Of a stretch of 64,000 bases of DNA, positions 9,055 to 19,018 are shown one piece after another; position 1 is the stretch's first letter; the number at the start of each line of letters is the position of its first letter. The stretch comes from Streptomyces sp. CMB-StM0423 (lineage in GTDB: Bacteria > Actinomycetota > Actinomycetes > Streptomycetales > Streptomycetaceae). The stretch lies in the NCBI RefSeq assembly GCF_002847285.1, contig NZ_CP025407.1, positions 2,730,501 to 2,794,500 on the forward strand, written 5' to 3'. Below the pieces are notes generated by a model. It was not told the DNA's origin. It ran no database searches and was given only the letters and a program-made list of their open reading frames with translations. The translations under genes were made by a program, and so were the position numbers.

Positions 9055-10017
9055 TCACCTGAGCTTCGGGTCGAGCGCGTCGCGCACCGCGTCGCCGAGC
9101 ATGATGAACGCCAGCACCGTCAGGCTCAGCGCCCCGGCGGGCCACAGCAGGGCGTGCGGCGCGTTGCGGATCTGGGTGGATGCGGTGGAGATCTCGCTGC
9201 CCCAGGAGATGGTCGGCGGCTTCAGGCCGACGCCGAGGAACGACAGGGTCGCCTCCAGCGCCACGTACGTGCCGAGGGCGATGGTGGCGACGACGATGAT
9301 CGGCGCGACGGCGTTGGGCAGCACGTGCCGCATCATGATGCGCCGGGTGGAGGCGCCGAGGGTGCGGGCGGCCTGGACGTAGTCGTTCTGCTTGGCCGTG
9401 ATCACCGAGCCGCGCGCGATCCGCGCCACCTGCGGCCAGCCCAGCAGCACGATCAGCCCGATCACCGGCCAGACGGACCCGCTCTTGATGACGGAGAGGA
9501 AGACCAGGCCGCCGAGCAGGATCGGGATGCCGAAGAACACCTCGGTGATCCGGGAGAGGACCGCGTCGCCCCAGCCGCCGAAGTAGCCGGCGAGGCCGCC
9601 GAGTACGGTGCCGAGGACGGCGGCGCCGAGGGTGGCCAGGGTGCAGACGGTCAGTGAGGCGCGGGCGCCGTAGACGGTGCGGTTGTAGACGTCGCAGCCC
9701 TGGCTGTCGAAGCCGAAGGGGTGGCCGGACTCGGCGCCGAGGTTGCGCTTGGCGATGTCGCAGTCGTACGGGCTGCCGGTGGCGACCACGCTGGGCCACA
9801 GGGAGACGAAGATCAGGAAGAGGATCAGCAGCCCGGCGACGACGAAGACGGGGTTGCGGCGCAGGTCCTGCCAGGCGTCGGACCACAGGCTGTGGGCCGG
9901 CTGGTCCGTCCCGGGGGCGCCGCCGGCCTCGGCCTGGAGGACGTCGCTGCCGGGCAGCGACTCCGCCTCCTGGGTCCCGATGTCCGCCCGCTGCTTCTCC
10001 TCGTAGCGCTCAGGCAT
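9055..10017 (-). CDS. Oligopeptide ABC transporter permease (DppC/OppC type)
   Basis: A 320-residue inner-membrane permease. A polar head of about 50 residues precedes the first membrane segment (FVVAGLLILFLIFVSLWPSVV). A periplasmic-side loop with PFGFDSQGCDVYNRTVYGAR follows, which is typical of DppC (usually HPFGTDxxGRDV), then five further segments and the EAA-type coupling loop RTLGASTRRIMMRHVLPN that docks on the ATPases. It overlaps the other permease gene by 8 bp. Confidence 0.87.
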   Translation of the reverse strand: MPERYEEKQRADIGTQEAESLPGSDVLQAEAGGAPGTDQPAHSLWSDAWQDLRRNPVFVVAGLLILFLIFVSLWPSVVATGSPYDCDIAKRNLGAESGHPFGFDSQGCDVYNRTVYGARASLTVCTLATLGAAVLGTVLGGLAGYFGGWGDAVLSRITEVFFGIPILLGGLVFLSVIKSGSVWPVIGLIVLLGWPQVARIARGSVITAKQNDYVQAARTLGASTRRIMMRHVLPNAVAPIIVVATIALGTYVALEATLSFLGVGLKPPTISWGSEISTASTQIRNAPHALLWPAGALSLTVLAFIMLGDAVRDALDPKLR

Positions 10018-10933
10018 AGCGGATCCGGGGGTCGAGGACCGCGTAGAGCACGTCCACCACCAGGTTCGCCAGCAGGTAGACGATGACGAGGACGGTGACG
10101 AAGCCGACCACCGTGGGCGCGTTCTGGCGCAGGACGCCCTGCCAGAGCTGGAAGCCGACGCCCTGGATGTTGAAGATCCGCTCGGTGACGATCGCGCCGC
10201 CCATGAGGTTGCCGATGTCGATGCCGAGGAAGGTCACCACCGGGATCAGGGAGTTGCGCAGCAGGTGGCGGACCGTGATGCGGCGGCGCGGGAGGCCCTT
10301 GGCGACGGCGGTGCGGACGTAGTCGGCGCGGGCGTTCTCGGCCACGGAGGTACGGGTCAGCCGCGTGGTGTACGCGAGCGAGACCAGCGCCAGCACCACC
10401 GCGGGCAGCACCAGTTCGTTCCACGGCGCCCCGGAGGAGACGGCGGGCTTGACCCAGCCCCACTTGACGCCGAGCAGGTACTGCAGCACGTAGCCGGTGA
10501 CGAACGTCGGGATGGAGATCACGACCAGGGTGGCGAAGAGCACCCCGGTGTCCACCGCCCGGCCGCGCCGCAGCCCGGAGATCACGCCGAGGGTGACGCC
10601 GATGAGCATCTCGAAGAGGACGGCGAGCAGGGCGAGCCGGACGGTGATCGGCCAGGCGCGGCGCATCAGGTCCAGCACCGGCTGGCCGTTGAACGCCTGG
10701 CCGAAGTCGCCGGAGAAGATGTTGCCCATGTAGAGCAGGTATTGCTGCCAGAGCGGCTTGTCGAGGTGGAGGTCCCGGCGGATCTGCGCCGCGGTCGCGG
10801 GGTCGGGCGCCCGGTCGCCGAACATGGCGGCGACCGGGTCGCCGAGCGCGTAGACCATGAAGAAGATGAGGAACGTGGTGCCGATGAACACGGGGATCAT
10901 CTGCAGCAGCCGCCGGATCACGTAGCGGCCCAT
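10010..10933 (-). CDS. Oligopeptide ABC transporter permease (DppB/OppB type)
   Basis: A 307-residue permease with the DppB hallmark N-terminus MGRYVIRRLLQMIPVFIGTT, the GDP motif (YALGDPVAAMFG), and the EAA loop RTAVAKGLPRRRITVRHLLRN. Six membrane segments are visible. It pairs with the DppC-type permease at 9055 to form the channel. It is second in the operon, 67 bp after the binding-protein gene. Confidence 0.87.
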   Translation of the reverse strand: MGRYVIRRLLQMIPVFIGTTFLIFFMVYALGDPVAAMFGDRAPDPATAAQIRRDLHLDKPLWQQYLLYMGNIFSGDFGQAFNGQPVLDLMRRAWPITVRLALLAVLFEMLIGVTLGVISGLRRGRAVDTGVLFATLVVISIPTFVTGYVLQYLLGVKWGWVKPAVSSGAPWNELVLPAVVLALVSLAYTTRLTRTSVAENARADYVRTAVAKGLPRRRITVRHLLRNSLIPVVTFLGIDIGNLMGGAIVTERIFNIQGVGFQLWQGVLRQNAPTVVGFVTVLVIVYLLANLVVDVLYAVLDPRIRYA

Positions 10934-11000
10934 GGGCGCCCCTCCTCTCCTGGCGTGTCCGCCCCTCCCGCGCCGGCCGCGGCGGACCGCCGCGCGTGCA

Positions 11001-12641
11001 CTACTTGACCTTGACGTCCGGGTAGTTCGGGACGCTGAAGGGGTCGAGGGTGACGTCGGTGACGCGGTCGGAGTGGCCGGCGATGCCGTTCTGGTACCAG
11101 AGCGGGATCGACGGCACGTCCTTGGCGAGCAGCCGCTCCGCCTCCTTGTACTTCTTGACGGCCGCGGCGGTGCTCTCGGCGGCGTTGGCCTGGTTGATGA
11201 GGCGGTCGAACTTCTTGTTGCTGTACTCGCCGTCGTTGGAGGAGGCGCCGGTGACGTACGTCGGCGACAGGAAGTTCTCGATCAGCGGGTAGTCCATCTG
11301 CCAGCCCGCACGGAACGGGCCCTTGAAGCTGCGGTCCACGACCTGGGTGCGGAAGTCCGCGAAGGTGCCGATGGGGTTGACGACGCAGGCGTTCTCCTTG
11401 CCGAGCGCCTTGTTGATGCTGTTGCAGACCGCGTCCATCCACTCCCGGTGGGAGCCGGTGTCGACGTTGGAGGAGATCGTCACCTTCCCGCCGGGGAGGC
11501 CGCCGGCGCCGTCGATGAGCTTCTTGGCCTGCTTGGGGTCGAACGTGCACAGGTCGCCGCAGATCGTGTCGTCGAAGCCGCCCTTCGCGCCGATGACCGG
11601 GGAGGTCCAGTCCTTGGCGGGGATGCGGGTGTTGTCGTAGATCTGCTTGGTGATCTGGTCGCGGTCGATCGCCTTGGAGATCCCGCGGCGCAGGTCGACG
11701 TTGTCGGCGCCGCCCCAGGCGTCGTCGTAGAGCGGGAAGGCGAGGGTCTGGATGATGCCGGCCTTCTGGTTGATGAAGCGGTCGCCGAGGTCGTTCCTGG
11801 CGTTGGCGAGCTGGCCGGCGGGCAGCTCGTCGGAGATGTCGAGGTTGCCGGCCTGGAGGTCGGTGAAGGCCGTGTTCTGGTCGGTGTAGACCTTCAGCTC
11901 GACGCCGTCGTTCTTGGCCGCGTCGTCGCCCTTGTACTTGCCGTCCTTGACGAGTTTCATCGACGTGCCCCTGGAGAACGACTCGATCTTGTACGGGCCG
12001 TTGCCGATGGGCTTGTCGAGCCATGCGTCGTGGTTGTCGAAGAACGCCTTCGGCAGCGGCGCGAAGGCCGGGTAGCCGAGGGTCTCCGGCCAGATGGAGA
12101 ACTCCTGCGACAGCTTGACGGTGAACGTCCGGTCGTTGACGACCTTCAGGCCGGAGAGCTTCTGGGCGCTCGGCTCGGAGCCCTCCGCGGTCGGGTGGAC
12201 CTTGTCGTAGCCGTCGATGTACCGGAAGAAGGTGGCGTTGACCTGGCGGTTCTTGATGTTGGCCGCGTAGTTCCAGGCGTCCACGAAGGAATCGGCCGTG
12301 ACCGGCTCGCCGTTGCTGAACCGGAAGCCCTTCTTGAGCTTGACGGTCCAGTTCTTCTGGTCGTCGCTCTTGATGGACTGGGCGAGCATGTTCTTCGGCT
12401 CGGCGGTCTTCGGGTCGTAGATGACGAGCCCGCGGGTGATCAGCTTGAGGACCTTGCCGCCCTGGACCTCGTTGGTGTTGGCCGGCTCCAGCGGGTTCTG
12501 CGGGTCGCCCCACTGCGCGGTGAAGGTGCCTCCGCCGCCGCCTGACGAACTGCCGTCACCGCTGTCACTGCCGCAGCCGGTCGCGGCGAGTGCGGCGCAC
12601 ACGACGCAGGCGGTCCATGAGGCGCGGGTGGCTCGGCGCAT
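11001..12641 (-). CDS. Oligopeptide-binding lipoprotein (SBP family 5), first gene of the importer operon
   Basis: A 546-residue extracytoplasmic solute-binding protein. The signal peptide ends in a lipobox at LAATGC (Cys near residue 23), followed by a Ser/Gly-rich linker. Family-5 hallmarks are WTVKLKKGFRFSNGEPVTADSFVDAWNY and FAPLPKAFF early in the chain. It should capture peptides and deliver them to the permeases encoded next. The gene order (binding protein, two permeases, two ATPases) is the standard Dpp/Opp layout; in streptomycetes related importers such as BldK carry developmental peptides, but nothing here shows that specificity. A 12-bp palindrome lies 27 bp upstream of the start. 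Confidence 0.87.
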   Translation of the reverse strand: MRRATRASWTACVVCAALAATGCGSDSGDGSSSGGGGGTFTAQWGDPQNPLEPANTNEVQGGKVLKLITRGLVIYDPKTAEPKNMLAQSIKSDDQKNWTVKLKKGFRFSNGEPVTADSFVDAWNYAANIKNRQVNATFFRYIDGYDKVHPTAEGSEPSAQKLSGLKVVNDRTFTVKLSQEFSIWPETLGYPAFAPLPKAFFDNHDAWLDKPIGNGPYKIESFSRGTSMKLVKDGKYKGDDAAKNDGVELKVYTDQNTAFTDLQAGNLDISDELPAGQLANARNDLGDRFINQKAGIIQTLAFPLYDDAWGGADNVDLRRGISKAIDRDQITKQIYDNTRIPAKDWTSPVIGAKGGFDDTICGDLCTFDPKQAKKLIDGAGGLPGGKVTISSNVDTGSHREWMDAVCNSINKALGKENACVVNPIGTFADFRTQVVDRSFKGPFRAGWQMDYPLIENFLSPTYVTGASSNDGEYSNKKFDRLINQANAAESTAAAVKKYKEAERLLAKDVPSIPLWYQNGIAGHSDRVTDVTLDPFSVPNYPDVKVK

Positions 12642-12668
12642 GAGGGTGCCTCCCAGGGGTCCCTAGTA

Positions 12669-12680
12669 TCACTTAAGTGA
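12669..12680. promoter_or_regulatory. Perfect palindrome upstream of the oligopeptide importer operon
   Basis: TCACTTAAGTGA is a perfect 12-bp palindrome and AT-rich for this genome, 27 bp upstream of the ATG at 12641. Its location suits an operator controlling the importer operon. No regulator gene lies next to the operon, so the binding protein is unknown. Confidence 0.4.
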
Positions 12681-12859
12681 CATAAGACCCCATAAGGGGC
12701 GCCCGCGCTTCCGGGGGCACGCCATCGGGGGAGCACAACCCCCCGGATGGAGCGCGCGCCGCGCGCCGGTCCGGGGAGTGGCGGGATTCAGGGTGTACGC
12801 GCCGCGCGTCCGTGCGGCGTGTGCCTGCCGCGTCTCAGATGCCGCGGGTACGCCCCGCG

Positions 12860-12901
12860 CGTACCGGCTCCGCCCGCCGGCGTACCGGCTCCGCCCGCCG
12901 G
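12860..12901. repeat. Perfect 21-bp tandem duplication just after typA
   Basis: Two identical 21-bp units at 12860-12880 and 12881-12901, each beginning CGTACCGGCTCCGCCC, end 6 bp beyond the typA stop codon at 12908. Similar GTACGC-rich sequence continues to the left. It looks like a recent slippage duplication in the untranslated region. Confidence 0.85.
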
Positions 12902-12907
12902 GCCGCG

Positions 12908-14794
<1,887 letters not shown>

Positions 14795-14954
14795 GACTGG
14801 GCGGTGCTCCCGAACTAGAGGGGGTCAGCCGGGCGATTCGACCACGGCCTTCCTATCGTACGGTCCCCCTCCCCCACCCCCACGCGCGCCGGTACGCTAG
14901 CCCGCTCCACCCGCCCCCCGCATTGCGCCACCCGGCCCCGCCCCGGGCCTGCCC
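14795..14954. other. Upstream region of typA
   Basis: This gap holds the 5' region of typA (minus strand). It is C-rich and Pro-codon-like around 14865-14945, with no recognisable gene or hairpin. With the neighbouring small ORF remnant at 14955-15161 it forms a 386-bp stretch lacking any confident gene. Confidence 0.4.
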
Positions 14955-15161
14955 TCAGCCCTCGTCCGGATCCCAGCCACACGCCACGAGCCGCCGCCGC
15001 AACACCCCGGCCCGCTCCCGCTGCCCCCGGGCCGGCGTACCACCACACTGGCAGGTCGATCAGGCCGGGTACGGCGCCGCCGGCGTGCACACCTCGCAGA
15101 CGTCTGTGCACTCCCCGTCGTCCTCGCCGACAGCCAGCGGGGCAGCGCGTACGGACCCCAC
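14955..15161 (-). pseudogene. Cys-rich small ORF interrupted by an in-frame TGA
   Basis: Reading minus-strand from GTG 15161 gives 33 codons ending GECTDVCEVCTPAAPYPA, a TGA at 15060-15062, then 34 more codons in the same frame (STCQCGGTPARG...ACGWDPDEG) and a final TGA at 14955. Third positions stay G/C-rich on both sides of the internal stop, and the Cys-x3-Cys-x2-Cys and Cys-x-Cys spacing looks like a small metal-binding or disulfide protein. It begins 19 bp after the stop of the binding-protein gene. It could be a gene broken by a nonsense change, two adjacent micro-ORFs, or chance. No ribosome site is evident. Confidence 0.3.
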
Positions 15162-15180
15162 CGGCCGGCCCGGGGGCGCG

Positions 15181-17379
15181 TCAGTTGCGGTAGCCGATGT
15201 CCTGGTAGCGGGGGGTGGTGAAGCCGAAGGCGCCGGCGTTGGCGAGGTTGCGGGTGGTGGCCACCAGTTGGGGGCGCTGGTAGAGGGGGATCGAGCCGGC
15301 GGCCGCCCAGATGCGGGCGTCGGCGCGGGTGAGGAGTTCCTGGGCGACCTCGTCGTCCAGTTCCGAGCCCGCCTGGTCGAAGAGCTGGTCGATCTCGTCC
15401 GTGCCGACGCGGGTGTAGTTCTGCTCGACGACCAGGGAGCCGTCGGGGGACGGTACGGGCTTGGCGTAGATCGGGCGGGCGTCCGTGGCCGGGTAGGGGG
15501 TGCCCGGCCAGGAGTAGAGCGCGATGTCGTACTCGCCGGCCGCGATGTAGTCCTTGAAGTAGCCCTGCTCCCCGGCCTCCACCACCTCGGTCCGTACGCC
15601 GATGTTGTCCATCATCCGCACCACCCGCGACGCCACCGACCGCAACTGCTCCGTCCCGGGCCCCTCCGGCACCACGAAGCGGAGCGTCAGCGGCTTGCCG
15701 TTCTTGACGAACGGCCGCTGCCGCGGCGGCTGCGCCACGCTCGTCTCCCGCTCGGCCAGCGCCGTGCGCGCCAGCCGGGCCGCCTTCACGGCCTCCTTGT
15801 ACGCCTGAGAGGACTTGCCGTGCTTCGCCGCCGCCGCCCACAGCTCCGCCTGCCGGCCCAGCGCCACGTACTGCGTCTCCGCCGGCCGCGTCACCGACAG
15901 CGGCACGTCGTACGTCGGCAGCACCGCGCCTGCCGGCTTGTCGTCGCCGGACCGCGCGCCGTCCGCGCGGTCGCGGGCGCCGGTGCCCTTCGCCTCCGCC
16001 TCCTCCGACCGCGGGCCGCCCTTCCAGCCCGCCTCCGCCAGCAGCTTCTGTGCCGCGATCACGTCCTGCGGGCCGAGCGCGGCGCTCTGGTCGCTGTAGC
16101 CGGGCTGGCCCGGCATCAGCAGGTGGCTGCCCAGCGGCTTCGACGGCAGGCCGTGCGGGCCGAGGACGCTGCGCGCCAGGGTGCCGCGGTCCACGGCGCG
16201 GGCGACGGCGCGGCGTACCCGCTCGTCGGCGAGCGGGCCCGAGCTGCCGTTGAGCGCGAGCTGCGTGTACGCGGGCTCCAGCGCCCGGTGCACGGTGTAC
16301 GGGCGGGGGGCGGCCTTCGGCAGCGTCACCAGGTCCAGCGGCTTGCCGTCCTGGGCCCGGTCGGTCTTGGAGACCTCCACCGTGGCCTTGGCGGCCCTCT
16401 CGGCGCGGGCGGCCTCCAGGGCCTCGTCCCGTTCGACCTCGGCGACGTTCAGCCGGCCGGCGTCAAGCTCCTTCTCCCGCCCGGCGCCGCGCGGCAGTTC
16501 CTGGAAGACCAGCCGGTCGAGCAGCGCCCGGTCGCCCCACCAGCGGGGGTTGCGCACGAGGGTCACCGACGTCGGCTCGCTCTCGTCCCGCTTCCCCTTC
16601 TTCCTGCCGTCCTTCTTCTTCCCGCCCTTCTCTTCCTTCTCTTCCTTGTCCGCCCTCTTCCCGTCCTTGTACTTCTCGCCCTTCTTCCCGTCCTTCTTCT
16701 TGTCCTCGACGTCCTTGATCGTGAACGGGCCCGCGACCTCCGCCAGCCCCGTCCTCGACCCGTCGTTGAACGCCTCGGGCGTCTTCGTCACGCTCATCGG
16801 GTACAGCGGCGAGAACAGCGCCTCCCAGTCCGCGTACGGCTCGTCGAAGACGACCCGTACCTCGCCCGGCTCGTCGCCCGCCTCGACCGACTCGATCCGG
16901 TCGTAACCGGCGTTGCGCGCCGTCCAGTACGCGGTGTCCTCGCCGTTCAGCGCCAGCCACTGCGCCTCGAAGTCCTCCGCCCCGATCGGCCGTCCGTCGC
17001 TCCACACCGCCTTCGGGTTCAGCCGGTAGACCACCCGCTGCTTCGGGCTGCGGTCCTCGACCTCCGCGCTCTCCAGATAGTCCGGGTCGGCGGTCGGCTT
17101 GCCGTGCGCGTCGAGGGTGAACAGCCGCGGCAGCACCGCGCCCGCCACGCGGTCGGTCGCCTCGCTCGCGTCCGCCTGGAAGACGTTGAACGTCTCCGGT
17201 GCCTCGTCCACGGCCCAGCGGACCGTGCCGCCGGGCCGGAGCTGCTCGCGCGAGACGGCGGTGATGTCGTGCGCGGCGCCGGCGGCGCCGTTCGGGGAGG
17301 TGTCGCAGCCCGCCAGGGGCAGGGTGACGCCCGCGGCGAGCAGCACGGCGGTGTAGCGCCTGCGGCTGTGAAGGGACAT
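15181..17379 (-). CDS. Isolated oligopeptide-binding lipoprotein with a Lys/Glu-rich insertion
   Basis: A 732-residue family-5 solute-binding protein. Start at ATG 17379 (MSLHSRRRYTAVL) is supported by GGAGG 8 nt upstream; the lipobox is LPLAGC. Recognisable SBP-5 features are RYRLNPKAVWSDGRPIGAEDF-like sequence near residue 125 and VTLVRNPRWWG near 275. Between GPFTIKDVED and SEPTSVTL lies an insertion of about 45 residues made almost only of Lys, Glu, Asp and Gly (roughly 16580-16715). A second unusual block near residue 480 is also charged. Length is well above the usual 540-600. No permease or ATPase genes adjoin it, so it must either share another transporter or act as a sensor. Confidence 0.8.
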   Translation of the reverse strand: MSLHSRRRYTAVLLAAGVTLPLAGCDTSPNGAAGAAHDITAVSREQLRPGGTVRWAVDEAPETFNVFQADASEATDRVAGAVLPRLFTLDAHGKPTADPDYLESAEVEDRSPKQRVVYRLNPKAVWSDGRPIGAEDFEAQWLALNGEDTAYWTARNAGYDRIESVEAGDEPGEVRVVFDEPYADWEALFSPLYPMSVTKTPEAFNDGSRTGLAEVAGPFTIKDVEDKKKDGKKGEKYKDGKRADKEEKEEKGGKKKDGRKKGKRDESEPTSVTLVRNPRWWGDRALLDRLVFQELPRGAGREKELDAGRLNVAEVERDEALEAARAERAAKATVEVSKTDRAQDGKPLDLVTLPKAAPRPYTVHRALEPAYTQLALNGSSGPLADERVRRAVARAVDRGTLARSVLGPHGLPSKPLGSHLLMPGQPGYSDQSAALGPQDVIAAQKLLAEAGWKGGPRSEEAEAKGTGARDRADGARSGDDKPAGAVLPTYDVPLSVTRPAETQYVALGRQAELWAAAAKHGKSSQAYKEAVKAARLARTALAERETSVAQPPRQRPFVKNGKPLTLRFVVPEGPGTEQLRSVASRVVRMMDNIGVRTEVVEAGEQGYFKDYIAAGEYDIALYSWPGTPYPATDARPIYAKPVPSPDGSLVVEQNYTRVGTDEIDQLFDQAGSELDDEVAQELLTRADARIWAAAGSIPLYQRPQLVATTRNLANAGAFGFTTPRYQDIGYRN

Positions 17380-17734
17380 GTGCGATACCTCCGCGATACA
17401 CACTTTCGGCGTCATTGGCCGTTCATCACACTTCTCTTGTCCCGCCACCTAAAACGAGCCCGCCCCGCACTCCGCGGCGACACGGCGGGCGCGCCGCCCA
17501 ACTCCACCCGTCCGGCCCAGCCGTGGGGACCGCGGACCGTGTGTTTTCCGTACGGATCGGCAGGATCCAGCCCCGTACGTCACCCCCGGAGGGGGAAATC
17601 TGCAGATCCCTTCCCAAGCGAGCGCGAGACGCGCGACACTTCCCCCCACAGCGCCCTGAGCGCGTCTTCGCTGTGCGCGAAGACGCGTGCGGGGCACCGT
17701 CAGCACCGCCCGACCGAAGACGTGAGGGCATGTC
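17380..17734. other. Divergent intergenic region with a hairpin
   Basis: This 355-bp gap separates the divergently transcribed binding-protein gene (minus) and the small coiled-coil gene (plus), so it should hold both promoters. No gene was found. It contains the 10-bp palindrome ATCTGCAGAT at 17598-17607 and the stronger hairpin at 17661-17687 listed separately. Confidence 0.45.
17661..17687 (+). promoter_or_regulatory. Hairpin in the leader of the small gene before sdhC
   Basis: CGCGTCTTCG at 17661-17670 pairs perfectly with 17678-17687 around a 7-nt loop. It lies 47 bp upstream of the ATG at 17735, so in the leader or promoter of that gene. It could be an operator dyad or an RNA hairpin. 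Confidence 0.45.
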
Positions 17735-18025
17735 ATGACCCTGAACGAAGAACTGACCGCAGCGCAGCGCTGCGTCGACGATCTCGTACGCACCGTGAGC
17801 CGCCTGGAGCGGCGCATGGGCACCGGCGCGCTGGAGCTGCGACGCGTACGGACCGACGCCGACCACCTGCGTGAGTCCCTCGCCCTGCTGCGCGAGGTCT
17901 CCGCCCAGGGCCCGGAGAAGGAGGGACCGACCCTGGTCCCCATCCCCGACCAGCCGTACGACCACACCCTGTGGCGGGACGCCGACGACGAGGGACTCGG
18001 CGCCGGCGGCCGGCACGCCCCCTAG
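17735..18025 (+). CDS. Small coiled-coil protein upstream of the succinate dehydrogenase genes
   Basis: A 96-residue, charged protein. Residues 3-55 are heptad-rich (VDDLVRTVSRLERRM, then LRESLALLREV) and should form a coiled coil; the tail is acidic (HTLWRDADDEGLGAGG). GAGGG lies upstream of ATG 17735. It is 118 bp upstream of the sdhC start and in the same direction, so it may share that transcript. I do not recognise a named family. Confidence 0.65.
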   Translation: MTLNEELTAAQRCVDDLVRTVSRLERRMGTGALELRRVRTDADHLRESLALLREVSAQGPEKEGPTLVPIPDQPYDHTLWRDADDEGLGAGGRHAP

Positions 18026-18143
18026 CGGGCAGCCCGGCCACCCCCGCCCCGCGTCCGCGCGCCCGGGTCCCGTCAGGCCCTGGTCCGCAGGCGCACCCCG
18101 TCCATCACCGACCCCACTCCATCCCCTCCTGCCGGAGACAACC

Positions 18144-18977
18144 TTGGCCACCGGAACAACCGAACGCCCACCGACCCCCGACCAGCCGGGCGGTGTCCGC
18201 GCCCCGGGCCGTGCCGCGATCGCGGCGCGCCACCTGCGCACCGACCGCTGGTGGGTGCAGCCGACCGCCACCTTCGCCGGCCTGATGGCGTTCATCGTCT
18301 ACTCGACGTGGCGCGCGCTCAGCAACGCCGACTACTACGCGGCGCCCTACGTCTCGCCCTTCTACTCGCCGTGTCTGGGCTCCGACTGCGTGGACATGAA
18401 GAACGGCCCCAACTTCGCGCTCTTCGGCGACTGGTGGTTCATGTCCCCGGCGGCGATCATCCTGGTCTTCCCGCTGGGCTTCCGGTTCACCTGCTACTAC
18501 TACCGCAAGTCGTACTACCGCAGCTTCTGGGGCTCCCCGCCCGCCTGCGCGGTCGCCGAGCCGCACAAGACGTACACCGGCGAGACCCGCTTCCCGCTGA
18601 TCGTGCAGAACCTGCACCGCTACTTCTTCTACGCCGCGATCGCGGTCGCCGCGATCCTCACGTGGGACGCGGTCCTAGGCTTCCGCAACAGCGAGTACGA
18701 GTGGGGCCACGTGGGTCTCGGCACCATCGTGCTCTGGATCAACGTCGTGCTCATCTGGCTCTACACCCTCTCCTGCCACTCGTGCCGGCACATCGTCGGC
18801 GGCCGGCTCAGGCACTTCTCCAAGCACCCGGTGCGCTACCGCGCCTGGGGCCTGGTGGGCAAGCTCAACGAGCGCCACGCGCTGCTTGCCTGGGCGTCCC
18901 TGATCAGCGTGGGGCTCGCCGACCTGTACGTATACCTGCTGGCCTCGGGCGCATTCGACGACCCGGTGCTCTTCTGA
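18144..18977 (+). CDS. sdhC: Succinate dehydrogenase membrane anchor, cytochrome b subunit
   Basis: A 277-residue membrane protein that anchors the SdhA/SdhB pair and passes electrons to menaquinone. Five membrane segments are visible (FAGLMAFIVYSTW, SPAAIILVFPLGF, FYAAIAVAAILTW, GTIVLWINVVLIWLYTL, LLAWASLISVGLADLYVYLL), matching a single large type-B-like cytochrome subunit. Histidines that could bind haem lie near the membrane spans (LHRYFF, CHSCRHIVGG, ERHALL). Start: TTG 18144 with GGAG 7-8 nt upstream is my choice; the frame is open to 17871 but that sequence overlaps the preceding gene. The sdhA gene follows 41 bp downstream. Confidence 0.8.
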   Translation: MATGTTERPPTPDQPGGVRAPGRAAIAARHLRTDRWWVQPTATFAGLMAFIVYSTWRALSNADYYAAPYVSPFYSPCLGSDCVDMKNGPNFALFGDWWFMSPAAIILVFPLGFRFTCYYYRKSYYRSFWGSPPACAVAEPHKTYTGETRFPLIVQNLHRYFFYAAIAVAAILTWDAVLGFRNSEYEWGHVGLGTIVLWINVVLIWLYTLSCHSCRHIVGGRLRHFSKHPVRYRAWGLVGKLNERHALLAWASLISVGLADLYVYLLASGAFDDPVLF

Positions 18978-19018
18978 GGCGCAGCGAGCCGACCGATGGG
19001 AAAGGCGAAGCACAGAAA

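Noticed and set aside
17598-17607. Palindrome ATCTGCAGAT as an operator
   Set aside because: Only 10 bp, isolated, and not placed relative to a recognisable promoter.
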